Assembly: GCF_016632335.1 (NCBI RefSeq)
Contig: NZ_JAEPBG010000006.1
Span: 62,001-126,000 of the forward strand
Source of the DNA: Noviherbaspirillum pedocola
GTDB lineage: Bacteria > Pseudomonadota > Gammaproteobacteria > Burkholderiales > Burkholderiaceae_D
Length of the DNA stretch: 64,000 nt
Direction: 5' to 3'
The notes under the pieces are model-generated. The model did not search any database. It worked only from the letters and a program-made list of their open reading frames with translations, and was not told the origin of the DNA. Positions 1-8,914 of this stretch are shown here, in pieces. Each line of letters opens with the position of its first letter. The stretch's first letter is position 1. A program made the position numbers and the translations under genes.

Positions 1-339
1 AATTAACGTCACACGCCGTTCCATGGCCGCGCCTGCCTGGCTTGCCCTCGTTTTTTCACCCGCGTAGCGGGTCACTTATTTAAAAAAAGGCGGCGAAAAA
101 AAAAGAGGCGGCGGTCGAAAAACCACCCCCTTGGGATAACGCCCTTTGTGGCGTTACTTCGGTTTAAATTTTGCCGGTTCTCGCCCGGACCGATGATCGT
201 TTTGCTGGCCTGAGGTGGACGGCGCATGGCCATGAATCACGGCGACTTGCATGACGTTTTTGCGCATTCTCGCGGCGCCCGCTTGCCTACAATTGAGCGG
301 CCTTCCCTTCCTTGTCGCCGTGCCGGAGCCGCCGCCGTG
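1..339. other. Left-edge region without a recognised gene
   Basis: I see no convincing gene here. Two hairpins stand out. One, at 58-72, is ACCCGC-gta-GCGGGT and is followed by A-rich sequence. The other, at 137-156, is a 7-bp perfect inverted repeat TAACGCC/GGCGTTA with a 6-base loop. They may be transcription ends of a gene left of the window, but neither has a clean U-tract on the forward strand. Confidence 0.4.
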
Positions 340-903
340 ATGCCCTTGATACGAACTTCCCGCCTGACGCTGCGCCCGGTCGTGGCCGGCGACGCGCCAG
401 CCCTGCTCACCATCCACGATCACCCGACTTACCTGCGCTACGCCGGCGGCGACGCCATCGGCACCATCACCGATGCGCGGGTGCTCATCGCCTCCATGGC
501 TCGCGACAATACCTCCGGCGCCGGCATAGCCGCGGCCATCCTGCTCAACGGCCAGACCATCGGCTTTATCGAGATGGCGCGGGTTCGCTGCGGCTTTCGT
601 CCGTGCCGCGAGTGGTCGCTCGGCTACGGCCTGGACCGCCGCTACTGGCGCTGTGGCTACATGCGCGAGGCGCTGCATGCCATGCTGCCGTTCGCCCAAG
701 CCCTCGGCGCGCACCGCATCCGCGCCGAGGTGCGCCCGGAAAACTATCCATCGTCGCGGCTCTTGACCGAACTCGGTTTTGAGATGGAAGGCACGCTGCG
801 CAGCAAGGGGCACTGGGCCGGCCAGTTCCACGATCTGTGCCTTTTCGTCCTGGTCGCCGACGACAGCCAGGATAGGCCTCGGGCGCAGGCTGCAGCCGCA
901 TAG
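340..903 (+). CDS. GNAT-family N-acetyltransferase (RimJ/RimL type)
   Basis: Probable acetyl-CoA-dependent N-acetyltransferase, cytoplasmic, 187 residues, the usual size for a RimJ/RimL-like single-domain GNAT. The RLTLRP opening typical of the family is at residues 8-13. A basic, Gly-containing acetyl-CoA loop (RYWRCGYMREAL) lies at about 101-112. The late N-x2-S-x2-LL-x2-LGF motif follows at 135-147. The substrate cannot be read from the sequence. An in-frame ATG at 226 would add 38 residues, but homology begins just after the ATG at 340, so I chose 340. It lies about 100 bases upstream of the c-di-GMP block with no obvious functional link. Confidence 0.8.
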   Translation: MPLIRTSRLTLRPVVAGDAPALLTIHDHPTYLRYAGGDAIGTITDARVLIASMARDNTSGAGIAAAILLNGQTIGFIEMARVRCGFRPCREWSLGYGLDRRYWRCGYMREALHAMLPFAQALGAHRIRAEVRPENYPSSRLLTELGFEMEGTLRSKGHWAGQFHDLCLFVLVADDSQDRPRAQAAAA

Positions 904-1006
904 CGCGCAGCCGGTGAATCGTTCGCAATTGCGCATCGCTAACGTCCGCACGGCAACATTGCCTGACAGTAAAGTGGTTGCGTCTCCCATCCTGCGCAAC
1001 CATGCC

Positions 1007-1429
1007 GTGAACGACTCCCAAGACATCAGTGCCGCCCGCATCCTGGTCGTCGACGACATGCAGGACAACGTCGACCTGATGATCGATGTGCTGAACTACA
1101 GCGGCTTTACTAACGTCACCGGCACGAGCGATCCGCGCGCCGTCGCACCGCTGCATGCGGCCAATGATTACGATTTGATCCTGCTGGACATCCAGATGCC
1201 GGGCATGGACGGCTTTGAAGTCATGCGCTGCCTGCGCACGGCGTTGGGCACGGATTGCCTGCCGGTGGTGGCCTGCACCGCGCACCATGATTACTTGCAG
1301 AAGGTGCTCGCCGCAGGCGCCTGCGACCTGATCAAGAAGCCGATCGATCTCGCCGACGCCAACAAGCGAATTCGACGCGCCATCGAACATCGCTATGCGC
1401 TGCGGCGCGCGCCGGGATGGACGAAATGA
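1007..1429 (+). CDS. Single-domain response regulator (REC)
   Basis: CheY-like receiver domain, 140 residues from a GTG start. The acidic pocket is D16-D17, the phospho-acceptor is D61 (LLLDIQMPGMDGF context), the switch threonine is T91 and the conserved lysine is K111 followed by proline. There is no output domain. Its last 13 bases overlap the start of a degenerate GGDEF gene, and the pair together matches the fused REC-GGDEF protein at 2577-3509. So this is either a naturally split two-gene version coupled by translation or a frameshifted copy. The start is uncertain because there is no strong ribosome-binding site; upstream in-frame starts exist. Confidence 0.8.
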   Translation: MNDSQDISAARILVVDDMQDNVDLMIDVLNYSGFTNVTGTSDPRAVAPLHAANDYDLILLDIQMPGMDGFEVMRCLRTALGTDCLPVVACTAHHDYLQKVLAAGACDLIKKPIDLADANKRIRRAIEHRYALRRAPGWTK

Positions 1430-1923
1430 GCGTCGACGCCTTGACTGGCCTGGCGGATGCCGGAGCGCTTGCTCAAGCCGTCGATGCTGCGGTCGTACAC
1501 GACCGCAAAGGCCGCACCGTGAGCGCCGTGCTGCGCGTGAACCTCGATGCGTTTTCCACGTTCAATGAATGGTACGGGCGGCCCTGTGGCGATGCCGTGC
1601 TCAAGGAAGTCGCCCTTCGCCTGCGCAGCACCGTCGATGCGACATGCACCGTGGCGCGACTGGCAGCCGATGATTTCGCAATCCTGATGCCGAATATGGC
1701 GCATCCCGGCGCGGTACCGGATCTCGCCAACGCCCTACTTGCGGCAGTCGCCGCCCCGATCATGATCGGTGACGTCGAATATTCCATCTTCGCGTCCGCT
1801 GGCATCGCGCTGTGCCGACTGCGCGGCGACGCCGGCGGCCAGGCGCTCGACCGCGCCGGCGCAGCGGTGGAGGCGTCCAAGTCCCGGTGCGGCAATACGC
1901 TTTCGGTGGCGCCGCTCGAGTAG
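1417..1923 (+). CDS. Degenerate GGDEF-domain protein
   Basis: 168-residue GGDEF-fold protein, starting inside the end of the upstream receiver gene. The fold is recognisable from DALTGLAD near the N-terminus, the VNLDAFSTFN strand-helix, the RLAADDFAIL core and the FASAGIALC strand. The catalytic signature reads A-A-D-D-F (residues 83-87) instead of GG[DE]EF, so diguanylate cyclase activity is unlikely. A non-catalytic GTP or c-di-GMP binding or protein-interaction role is inference. The 13-base overlap with the receiver gene suggests coupled translation or a split ancestral REC-GGDEF gene. Confidence 0.75.
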   Translation: MDEMSVDALTGLADAGALAQAVDAAVVHDRKGRTVSAVLRVNLDAFSTFNEWYGRPCGDAVLKEVALRLRSTVDATCTVARLAADDFAILMPNMAHPGAVPDLANALLAAVAAPIMIGDVEYSIFASAGIALCRLRGDAGGQALDRAGAAVEASKSRCGNTLSVAPLE

Positions 1924-2199
1924 CGGCAGCCTTCTCACTGCACCACGCGCAGCCGTACACGCGACATCCCCGGCAAGCCCGGCTTCCGTACAACGCATCA
2001 GAATCGCATTGCGCTGCCCGCCTTCGCGCGAGACACCCTATACGCAAATCAAATCTCGGCGTCTGCGCCGCGCATGCGCTGCAACCATCCTCCCCTGGGC
2101 ACACTCGAAATGGCGCTGTATCGCATTCGGTCACTGCAGCATCGCCGCATCGGGCTGTCATGACCGGACTGTTAATCCGCGCATTCGAGGAGCACCACG

Positions 2200-2379
2200 A
2201 TGAGTTTCTTCAATTTTCGCAAAACACCCAAGGAACTTCCGGCAAGCGAATCCGATGAAATCATTCGCCAGATCGATGAACAGCGCGAATACGAGCAGGC
2301 CAAAAGGGAAGGATTCAGCTTCGACGAACTGCTTCGAAACATCGCCGAAGACAATGCCAGGAAGGACAAAGGACGCTGA
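2200..2379 (+). CDS. Small acidic hypothetical protein
   Basis: 59-residue protein of unknown function with a clear ribosome-binding site (GAGGAG) upstream of the ATG. It is rich in Glu, Asp, Arg and Gln and predicted largely helical (EIIRQIDEQREYEQAKREGF). There is no signal peptide, membrane segment or metal motif. It sits alone between the two REC/GGDEF units. I do not recognise the family. Confidence 0.55.
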   Translation: MSFFNFRKTPKELPASESDEIIRQIDEQREYEQAKREGFSFDELLRNIAEDNARKDKGR

Positions 2380-2576
2380 CGCTGCCGACCCTGCGCGGGT
2401 TGCATACGGGGTAACAACTGCGATTCAAGTCGCAGAACGGCGCAATGGGGGCAAAGCAACTACAGCGCTTCCGTTTTCAAAAGCGTCAAATTTGACGAAA
2501 GAATCGGGAGCTTTCACGTTAGGCATCTGGCTTACAGTTCCAAAAAGCAACCGGATAACCTGTAGGCGAGAGCACA

Positions 2577-3509
2577 GTGATACCTGATTCAGAGATTCTG
2601 GCGGCAAGCATTCTCGTGGTCGACGATGTGCGGGATAACGTAGAAGTCATGCAGGACATGCTCGGGCATGCGGGATTCACCGCCGTGCACGGCACCACCG
2701 ATCCAGGCTCGGTCGTGGCGCGGCAGGAAGCAAACGATTACGACCTGATCCTGCTGGACTTGCAGATGCCAAACATCGACGGCTTCGAGGTGCTGCGCCG
2801 GCTGCAGGCCGCGCATGATCCGGCCGCGCCTTTTCTTCCGGTTGTCGCGCTCACTGCGCACCACGACCACAAGCAGCGCATACTGGACGCCGGCGCGCGC
2901 GGCTTCATCGGCAAGCCGTGCCAGTTCCGGGATACCGTCGCCCAGGTACGCCAAGCCGTCATGTCGCACCGCGTCGCGCGCCAACTGCATCTCATGTCCG
3001 TGGCGCAGAAGGCAGCGCAAAGCAAGGATTTGCTGACCGGACTGCCGACACAGCAGGCTTTCATGGCGCATCTGGATGACGCGATAGCCTGCGGCGCTCT
3101 GGCGGGTGTGCTGCACATCGACCTCGACCGCTTTGCGCGCATCAATGTGCAGGAGGGCTGCAACCGGGGCGATGCTCTGCTGGTGGAGCTGGCCACGCGC
3201 CTGAGCCGGCTTTTCCCGAACGGCGCGTGCGTGGCAAAACTCGCAGAGGATGCATTTGCGGTGGCAATCCATGGAGCGCCCCTCGCCGAAACACTCTTCG
3301 CTGCGGCCTCTGCCATTCAACATGCCATTGTCCGGCCTTATCCGGCTTCAGGCGGCTTCCTGCATTTGACCGCCTGCGTTGGCATGGCGCTGGCTGACAG
3401 CACCAGCATCGGTACATCCCTTCTCGACCGGGCTGCTCAAGCGCTGACACAGGCCAAACGATGCGGCACGCAGCAGGCGCAGATGTTTCGCGGCCCCCTG
3501 CAGGGATAG
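2577..3509 (+). CDS. Response regulator with degenerate GGDEF output domain
   Basis: 310 residues from a GTG start. The receiver domain is residues 1-125, with D16-D17, acceptor D61, T93 and K113. A GGDEF-fold domain spans about 150-310 (DLLTGLPTQQAF opening, IDLDRFARIN, VACVGMALAD-type strand). The signature motif reads A-E-D-A-F (223-227), so the active site is not preserved and cyclase activity is unlikely. It is the fused counterpart of the split pair at 1007-1923, and the two units look like a local duplication followed by divergence. A phospho-dependent c-di-GMP-related effector is the best guess. Confidence 0.85.
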   Translation: MIPDSEILAASILVVDDVRDNVEVMQDMLGHAGFTAVHGTTDPGSVVARQEANDYDLILLDLQMPNIDGFEVLRRLQAAHDPAAPFLPVVALTAHHDHKQRILDAGARGFIGKPCQFRDTVAQVRQAVMSHRVARQLHLMSVAQKAAQSKDLLTGLPTQQAFMAHLDDAIACGALAGVLHIDLDRFARINVQEGCNRGDALLVELATRLSRLFPNGACVAKLAEDAFAVAIHGAPLAETLFAAASAIQHAIVRPYPASGGFLHLTACVGMALADSTSIGTSLLDRAAQALTQAKRCGTQQAQMFRGPLQG

Positions 3510-3665
3510 CAACGTTCTCGCCCTAGCGCAAATTCTGTCGGGAAACTTTACAAAGCGACACAGCACATTTCATTTCATTTTTGCAATTCATTGTATTTAA
3601 TAAACAATTTCTCTTAGGCACGTTAGTTGCTATTGCAATAACAACAAACTTCCTCGGAGAAAATA

Positions 3666-4310
3666 ATGAAAAAATTGCTCGCTTCAATGTTCGCGCTTTC
3701 CCTGACTGCCATCGGCTCAAGCGCCCATGCATCGATCATCGTCTACACGACGCAGTCGAGCTTCATGTCCGCCATCTCCGCTCCGGCGACAGACACGTTT
3801 GCCGGGTTCACAGTCCAAGATGTTACGTCCTCGCCGATTACCAGGAACGTCGGGAACTATCGCTACACCGCGAGCGCGACTGGCGACTTTTTTGGAGAAG
3901 GAACGTCCAGTAATCCTTGGCTGTCCACGCAAAATGCAGGGGACACGATAACCTTCAATAGCTTCACCGGCGCGGTGAGCGCGATCGGCGGCAATTTCTT
4001 CGACACGAACTATTACGGCTCGCCCATCCTGGGCAATATCATTCTCACCGCAACGGACAGCTCGGGCTCGGTTACGCAGACCATCATCAACGCCGCGACC
4101 GATAGCTATATGGGCTTCGTGTCCAGCAATACCTTGAAGTCCTTGACCGTGACTCCGGCGTCCAGCGGTGCAGAGGTCTGGGCTACGGTGGACAATCTCA
4201 CCCTGGCCAAGAAAGGCCCGTCGAGCAACGTTCCCGAGCCGACGTCGGTTGCGCTGATGGGACTGGGAATTGCCGGTCTCGCACTGGCGAGCCGAAAAAA
4301 GCAGAAGTAA
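3666..4310 (+). CDS. PEP-CTERM sorting-domain exoprotein
   Basis: 214-residue secreted protein. It has an N-terminal signal peptide (MKKLLASMFALSLTAIG, cleavage near AHA-S) and a C-terminal PEP-CTERM signal of VPEP, then a hydrophobic helix (VALMGLGIAGLALA), then RKK. Such proteins are exported and processed by an EpsH/XrtA-type exosortase in bacteria that make exopolysaccharide. The middle is Ser/Thr/Gly-rich and beta-strand-like, with no recognised enzyme motif. The ribosome-binding site is GGAG at 3655-3658. No exosortase is in the window, so one must be encoded elsewhere. Confidence 0.9.
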   Translation: MKKLLASMFALSLTAIGSSAHASIIVYTTQSSFMSAISAPATDTFAGFTVQDVTSSPITRNVGNYRYTASATGDFFGEGTSSNPWLSTQNAGDTITFNSFTGAVSAIGGNFFDTNYYGSPILGNIILTATDSSGSVTQTIINAATDSYMGFVSSNTLKSLTVTPASSGAEVWATVDNLTLAKKGPSSNVPEPTSVALMGLGIAGLALASRKKQK

Positions 4311-4410
4311 TCGCTGGCAAGGCAGCGCGGCACAGCCAGGCGTCCCGCAACGGGGCAATCCCGTATGGCTGTATCGCGCGATTTTGCGCTGGCAGCGAGT
4401 CTGTCCTACC

Positions 4411-4800
4411 CTAGCGCTTGGGCGCCGACCGCACCGCAAAGGTGGGGGACGCCTGCAACGAAGCGCCCTGCATCGTTCCCCGCTGCGCGCGCGCCTCGAT
4501 GCGTGCGCTGACGATTTCCTTCAACATCCCCAGCTCGGTGGCAACAGGCAGCGGAAACCCCTGCCGCATGCCGCCCTCCTTGCCGCGATCATCGAACATC
4601 AGCGAGTCGAGATACACCGAGGCGGCGTAGCAGTCGGCCCACAGCAGCGCCATCTTGTTGACGATGCGCGCAAAGTCCGCAGCCAGCTTCGCCGGGCGCT
4701 TGTCTTCCGGCAGTTCGCCAAGCCAGCGGATCGCCTCGGGCGTCAGGTTATTTTCGCCGGCCTCGATCGGACGGCGCATGTGGGAAAAGTCGTTGTCCAT
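4411..4800 (-). CDS. Conserved hypothetical protein
   Basis: 129-residue soluble protein of unknown function. The central run (PAKLAADFARIVNKMALLW, then a YLDSLMFDDRGKEGGMRQGF stretch) has the look of small conserved Burkholderiales hypotheticals, but I cannot name a family. It is the last gene of a probable reverse-strand operon behind the EAL and PAS-GGDEF genes (38-base gap), which hints at a role near c-di-GMP signalling; that link is inference. Confidence 0.7.
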   Translation of the reverse strand: MDNDFSHMRRPIEAGENNLTPEAIRWLGELPEDKRPAKLAADFARIVNKMALLWADCYAASVYLDSLMFDDRGKEGGMRQGFPLPVATELGMLKEIVSARIEARAQRGTMQGASLQASPTFAVRSAPKR

Positions 4801-4838
4801 GGTAGTTTCCCGGAGTGAGGAGTGGGGGATCTGGCGGC

Positions 4839-7800
4839 TTACCCGGCTGCCGACGGTGACGGTCCGGCGGCGGGCTTGCCGTCGACTTCCAGCAGCGCGA
4901 GCTGCCGGTTGTGCTCGGCCTGCGGCGCGACGGCCACGAGCGTGTGCGTGTCGCGTCCGCGCTGCTTGGAGCAGTACAGCGCTTCGTCGCTGACCTTGAT
5001 GACGGTGTTGCGGCTAACGTCTTCGCCGTTGTAGAGCGCAATGCCGATGCTGGTGGTGACTTTCAGGCAGGCCTGCCCGAGCGTGACCGGCCTTCCCACC
5101 GCGTCGAGGATCTTCACAGCCACGTGCTCCGCATCCGCAGCCAGCGCAAGGTCTTCCATGATCACCGTGAATTCGTCGCCGCCCAGGCGGGCGACGGTAT
5201 CGGTGGCGCGCACCGCCGCAGACAGGCGATTGGCAAATTCCTTCAGCAGCACATCGCCGTTGTCATGTCCAAGCGTGTCGTTGATGCTCTTGAAATGGTC
5301 GATGTCGAGGTAGCACAGCGCCATCATCGTGTGCCGACGCTGGCTGCGCGCCATGGCTTGATCCAGCCGGTCATGGAACAGGCGTCGGTTCGGCAAATCG
5401 GTCAGCGTATCGTGGTAAGCGAGGTGGCGCAGCGCCTCCTCGTGCGCCTTGCGCTCCGTGATGTCGGAGGCCAGCACATAGAATCCGGCGACGTTGCCGC
5501 TGAAGTCGAAATCAGGAATATAGGTCGTCATCGTATGCCGCGCCGCGCTGTCGTGCACATGGAGGAAGCGTTCCTCGAACTGCACATTCTGGCCGGCGAG
5601 CGCCTGCTGCGCGAACGGGTGCGCATGCTCGTAGGATGCGCCGAGCAAGTCGCGCAGCGTGTATCCGACAATTTCCGAAATCGGCTTTTCAAACCACTCT
5701 TCGTGCGTGCCGTTGGCGAAGCGCACGATCTCGCGGCGATCGACGTACCGCACCAGTGCCGGCAAGTTGTTCGTCACCGTACGCAGCATATTCTCGCTCT
5801 TGGCCAGCGCGCGCCGCGCCTCGTAGGACTCGGTCACGTCGTGCAGGATGCCGACGTAGCCGCGGTGCCCGGAAAGCATCACCTCGTTGGTGCCGAACTC
5901 GAAATGGAACTCCGAGCCGCCTTGGCGTGCTCCGCGCAGCTTGATCTTGTGGGTCTTGATCGAAGACGGAAAGTCGGGGTCCTGATAGGCCGCGAAAAAT
6001 GCCCGCGCCGCGTTGCGGTGGCGCTTGGGCAGCAGTAGCGAGAAATGCTGGCCGATCAGCTGCTCCTGCGTATAGCCGAACATGCTGCAGGCAGCCGGAT
6101 TGCACGATAGCAGCACACCATTCGCATCCATGGAAATGATGCCGTCGAAGACGTGGTCAACCACGGTACGGGAGCGCATTTCGCGCTCGAGGGCCAGCGC
6201 ATTGGCTTCACGGGCGCGGCGCTCCGAATCGATGATGCGGCGAACCAGAGGGCGAATCAGCTTGCGCAGCACATACGCGCCGATCAGAAGCAGGCCGGCC
6301 AGCGTCATGGCCGTGCGCTCAAGCAGTGCGCGAATCGGTGCGAAGACTTCCGCAGCATCGACCTTGATGATCATGCCAAGACCGGAGTCATCGACCGGGG
6401 TGATGGCCGCGAGAACCTGCTCGTCACGGTAGTCGCGCACCATGCGCACCGCCGTCATGCCGTCGATGGCTTCTTCCACAGCGATGCGCCCGTGCCGGTT
6501 CAATGCGAGGTATTCCTGCTCCTGGCGCAGCGGCGAAGCCGGGAAACAGGTGGTGCGGCCGGAAGCCGCGCGGCCGCACAGCGCCGTGTCGGCGGAGGCG
6601 CCGGTAGCCGACAGGTCCATGAAAAAGCTCGACAGCGCGCTGAACCGGCGCTGCATCACCAGCGTTGCCACCTGGTGCTGGCTGCGGTCGTAGACCGGCG
6701 CGTCGGTTTCAATCAGAAAGCCGTTCGACCACAGCAGCCGGCTCGGCAGCTCGCTTTTCACCGGGATATCGGTGTAGGGCCGCGTGGCTGCGGCGCCCGC
6801 CTGCGCAAGGATGCGTCCGGCGCGGTCCATGACGCTGGCGCTGGTGAAGCCCTCGGCAAGCAGTGCGGCGAGCGACTGCTGCATGCGCGACTGTGCGGCG
6901 CGGTCATTTGCTCGGGCAGCCAAATCGCGCACCTGCGCCATCAGGGCCGCACGTCCGACGACATAGCGACCGTGCGACAGCGCGTCGCCGATCGTGGCCT
7001 CGACCATCTGCGCGCGCGAGGTCGCCACGCTTTGCAGCTGCCCCGATACCGACGTCTTCTGGTAGTGCAGGAACATTACGAACCCGGTCAGGCCGGCCGA
7101 GGTGCCGATAATGAGCATCAGGACGATGCCGGTGGAGACGATGCGGCTGCCCTCGCGGCTGGCGTCGCGCCGGTCGGACCAGTCGCGCACCTGGTAGCTG
7201 TAGGTCAGGCTCACCGTCAACAGCGTCACGCCGATAGCGGTAGCCAGCGCCATGCGGCTGACCCTGTACCAGCTATAGAGCAGGTTCAGGTCAAGGAAAT
7301 AGCCGGCAAAGCCGACGGCGCACACGGCAAACAGCATGCCGATCGCCAAACGCAGGCGCGCGGCATGCGCCGCACCGTAGAGGGCGTCGATGCGCTGCAG
7401 CACATAGCCGATCAGGAAGAAGGCCACGCACGAGGTTGGGGCGACCTGCCCGGGTGCCGAGCCGCTACCGAGCCCGTGGCCGTGCACCAGCGGCCATCCG
7501 CGTACGAAGTCGACCGAACAGAAGTTCTGCAGGAACAAAAGCGTCGCCCAGATCAGCAGCACCGCGCCGGCGACCTTTCTGATCGCGACCGCGATGCGCC
7601 CGCAACCCAGGCAGAGCGACAGCCCGGACAGCGCCATAAGCGCCGAGACATTGGCGTTCATCAGCGCGGTGTCCGGAATCAGCCGCACCAGTGGATCGGC
7701 AGCCATGATCCAGCCGATGCCCACGGTCACGCCCAGCAGCATGGCGACGAATGCGTACAGCCGCGCAAGGATGGCGCGGCCCAACGGATACGGGAACAGC

Positions 7801-7910
7801 CGTGACACACCGTCGTCGACCGCGGGCCCCGGCAAGGTGGCGGGCTCGCGCAGCGCATTGCCGGAGAACCTGCCCAACGCGGAGAACACGCGGTCTAGCG
7901 AAATCGTCAT
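4839..7910 (-). CDS. Membrane PAS-GGDEF diguanylate cyclase
   Basis: 1023-residue sensor predicted to make c-di-GMP from two GTP. In order: an N-terminal block of about seven membrane helices (residues 35-245), another helix near 260, an extracytoplasmic sensing region (about 285-530), a further helix and then two PAS domains with PAC ends (DVTESYEARRAL and DITERKAHEEAL). A canonical GGDEF domain closes the protein, with an intact GGDEF at 910-914. An RxxD inhibitory site (RATD) sits five residues before it, so product feedback is likely. It is 40 bases downstream of the EAL gene on the same strand, so synthesis and degradation proteins are co-transcribed. Confidence 0.93.
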   Translation of the reverse strand: MTISLDRVFSALGRFSGNALREPATLPGPAVDDGVSRLFPYPLGRAILARLYAFVAMLLGVTVGIGWIMAADPLVRLIPDTALMNANVSALMALSGLSLCLGCGRIAVAIRKVAGAVLLIWATLLFLQNFCSVDFVRGWPLVHGHGLGSGSAPGQVAPTSCVAFFLIGYVLQRIDALYGAAHAARLRLAIGMLFAVCAVGFAGYFLDLNLLYSWYRVSRMALATAIGVTLLTVSLTYSYQVRDWSDRRDASREGSRIVSTGIVLMLIIGTSAGLTGFVMFLHYQKTSVSGQLQSVATSRAQMVEATIGDALSHGRYVVGRAALMAQVRDLAARANDRAAQSRMQQSLAALLAEGFTSASVMDRAGRILAQAGAAATRPYTDIPVKSELPSRLLWSNGFLIETDAPVYDRSQHQVATLVMQRRFSALSSFFMDLSATGASADTALCGRAASGRTTCFPASPLRQEQEYLALNRHGRIAVEEAIDGMTAVRMVRDYRDEQVLAAITPVDDSGLGMIIKVDAAEVFAPIRALLERTAMTLAGLLLIGAYVLRKLIRPLVRRIIDSERRAREANALALEREMRSRTVVDHVFDGIISMDANGVLLSCNPAACSMFGYTQEQLIGQHFSLLLPKRHRNAARAFFAAYQDPDFPSSIKTHKIKLRGARQGGSEFHFEFGTNEVMLSGHRGYVGILHDVTESYEARRALAKSENMLRTVTNNLPALVRYVDRREIVRFANGTHEEWFEKPISEIVGYTLRDLLGASYEHAHPFAQQALAGQNVQFEERFLHVHDSAARHTMTTYIPDFDFSGNVAGFYVLASDITERKAHEEALRHLAYHDTLTDLPNRRLFHDRLDQAMARSQRRHTMMALCYLDIDHFKSINDTLGHDNGDVLLKEFANRLSAAVRATDTVARLGGDEFTVIMEDLALAADAEHVAVKILDAVGRPVTLGQACLKVTTSIGIALYNGEDVSRNTVIKVSDEALYCSKQRGRDTHTLVAVAPQAEHNRQLALLEVDGKPAAGPSPSAAG

Positions 7911-7950
7911 AGGCTTACGCGGCGCGGTGACGGGAGGAACATCAACCGGC

Positions 7951-8649
7951 TTAGCCGCCGCGGCGGCGGGCTGGATCGGTGAGGTCGAAGGCCGGCACTA
8001 GGTCGTCGACATGCCAGCCCTGCACCAGATCGAAGTCGAGCTGCGTGGCGAACGACAGCATGTCGGCGGTCTCGATGCATTCGGCCACGGTGACGGTGCC
8101 ATCCTGCTTCCACTGCGCCACCACCCGCTGCAGCATGTCGGCGTTTTTCTTGTGCAGCATTGCCTGATGCAGCATTGCGCCATCGACCTTGACGACAGCA
8201 ATGCTTTGCAGCGCGAACGTCCTGCCTAGCCCGTCATGCCCGGCGCCGAAATCGTCCACGGCGAAACGCACGCCCAGATCGGTCAGCCGGTTGACCTTGG
8301 CTGCGATCGCATCGAATAGCTCCAGGCTCGGGATCGATTCGGAAAGCTCGAAATACACGTCGTTTTTCGTCGCCGCCGTCAGCAGCTGCTCGATCGGCGC
8401 CTGCAAGAACGCTTCATTCGACAGGTTCACGAACAGCGTAGGCAGCCCGCGCGCGGCGCTCGACAGGTACGACAGGATCATGCGGTCCACGTCGTTCCAG
8501 TCGATCACCTTCGGGCCGCGGTACAGGATTTCATAGCCGAACACGGTATTGCTGCCAATGCGCACGATGGGCTGGAATTTGTACGGCACGCCCGAGGCAA
8601 CGGGCGCCGGCGCGTCAGTTGCGATATGCACTACATGGTCTCGAGACAT
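7951..8649 (-). CDS. EAL-domain protein (c-di-GMP phosphodiesterase-like)
   Basis: 232-residue stand-alone EAL domain. The signature reads E-I-L (residues 40-42, FGYEILYRG). Other family landmarks are present: FVNLSNEAF, FELSESIP, AVDDFGAGHDGL, VVKVDGAML and AECIET followed by QGWHV. The metal-binding acidic residues look kept, so phosphodiesterase activity is possible, although the EIL variant and the HDG in place of the usual loop make this uncertain. I chose the start at 8649 because AGGAAG lies 8 bases upstream. It is the first gene of the reverse-strand operon with the GGDEF sensor. Confidence 0.85.
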   Translation of the reverse strand: MSRDHVVHIATDAPAPVASGVPYKFQPIVRIGSNTVFGYEILYRGPKVIDWNDVDRMILSYLSSAARGLPTLFVNLSNEAFLQAPIEQLLTAATKNDVYFELSESIPSLELFDAIAAKVNRLTDLGVRFAVDDFGAGHDGLGRTFALQSIAVVKVDGAMLHQAMLHKKNADMLQRVVAQWKQDGTVTVAECIETADMLSFATQLDFDLVQGWHVDDLVPAFDLTDPARRRGG

Positions 8650-8914
8650 CGCGAATTCTTCCTGTAGGTTGCTGAGGCTCCGGCCTTGCTCCTTCGCCGG
8701 CACACGTATCGGGCAGATGCAGCACCTGGCTTCAGGATTGCTTCAGGCATCCGCAGGCTACCGACTGCGAGGCCCAGCAAGGATTCTGTCAGTTGCAGTT
8801 AGGCAATTGAGGCGGAAATGGCGCGTTTTTTTCGTGCTTCTCGGCTGCGAATGCTTACCAATATCGCCGTCCACTTTGCGCATGAGCGTTCATGGCGAAC
8901 GCTAAGGTAGATGC

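Noticed and set aside
566-1390. Reverse-strand 274-residue reading frame
   Set aside because: Shadow of the acetyltransferase and receiver genes.
6153-7805. 550-residue forward-strand reading frame
   Set aside because: It is the opposite-strand shadow of the membrane PAS-GGDEF gene; composition is Arg/His/Gln-rich with no domain and the reverse frame has clear motifs.
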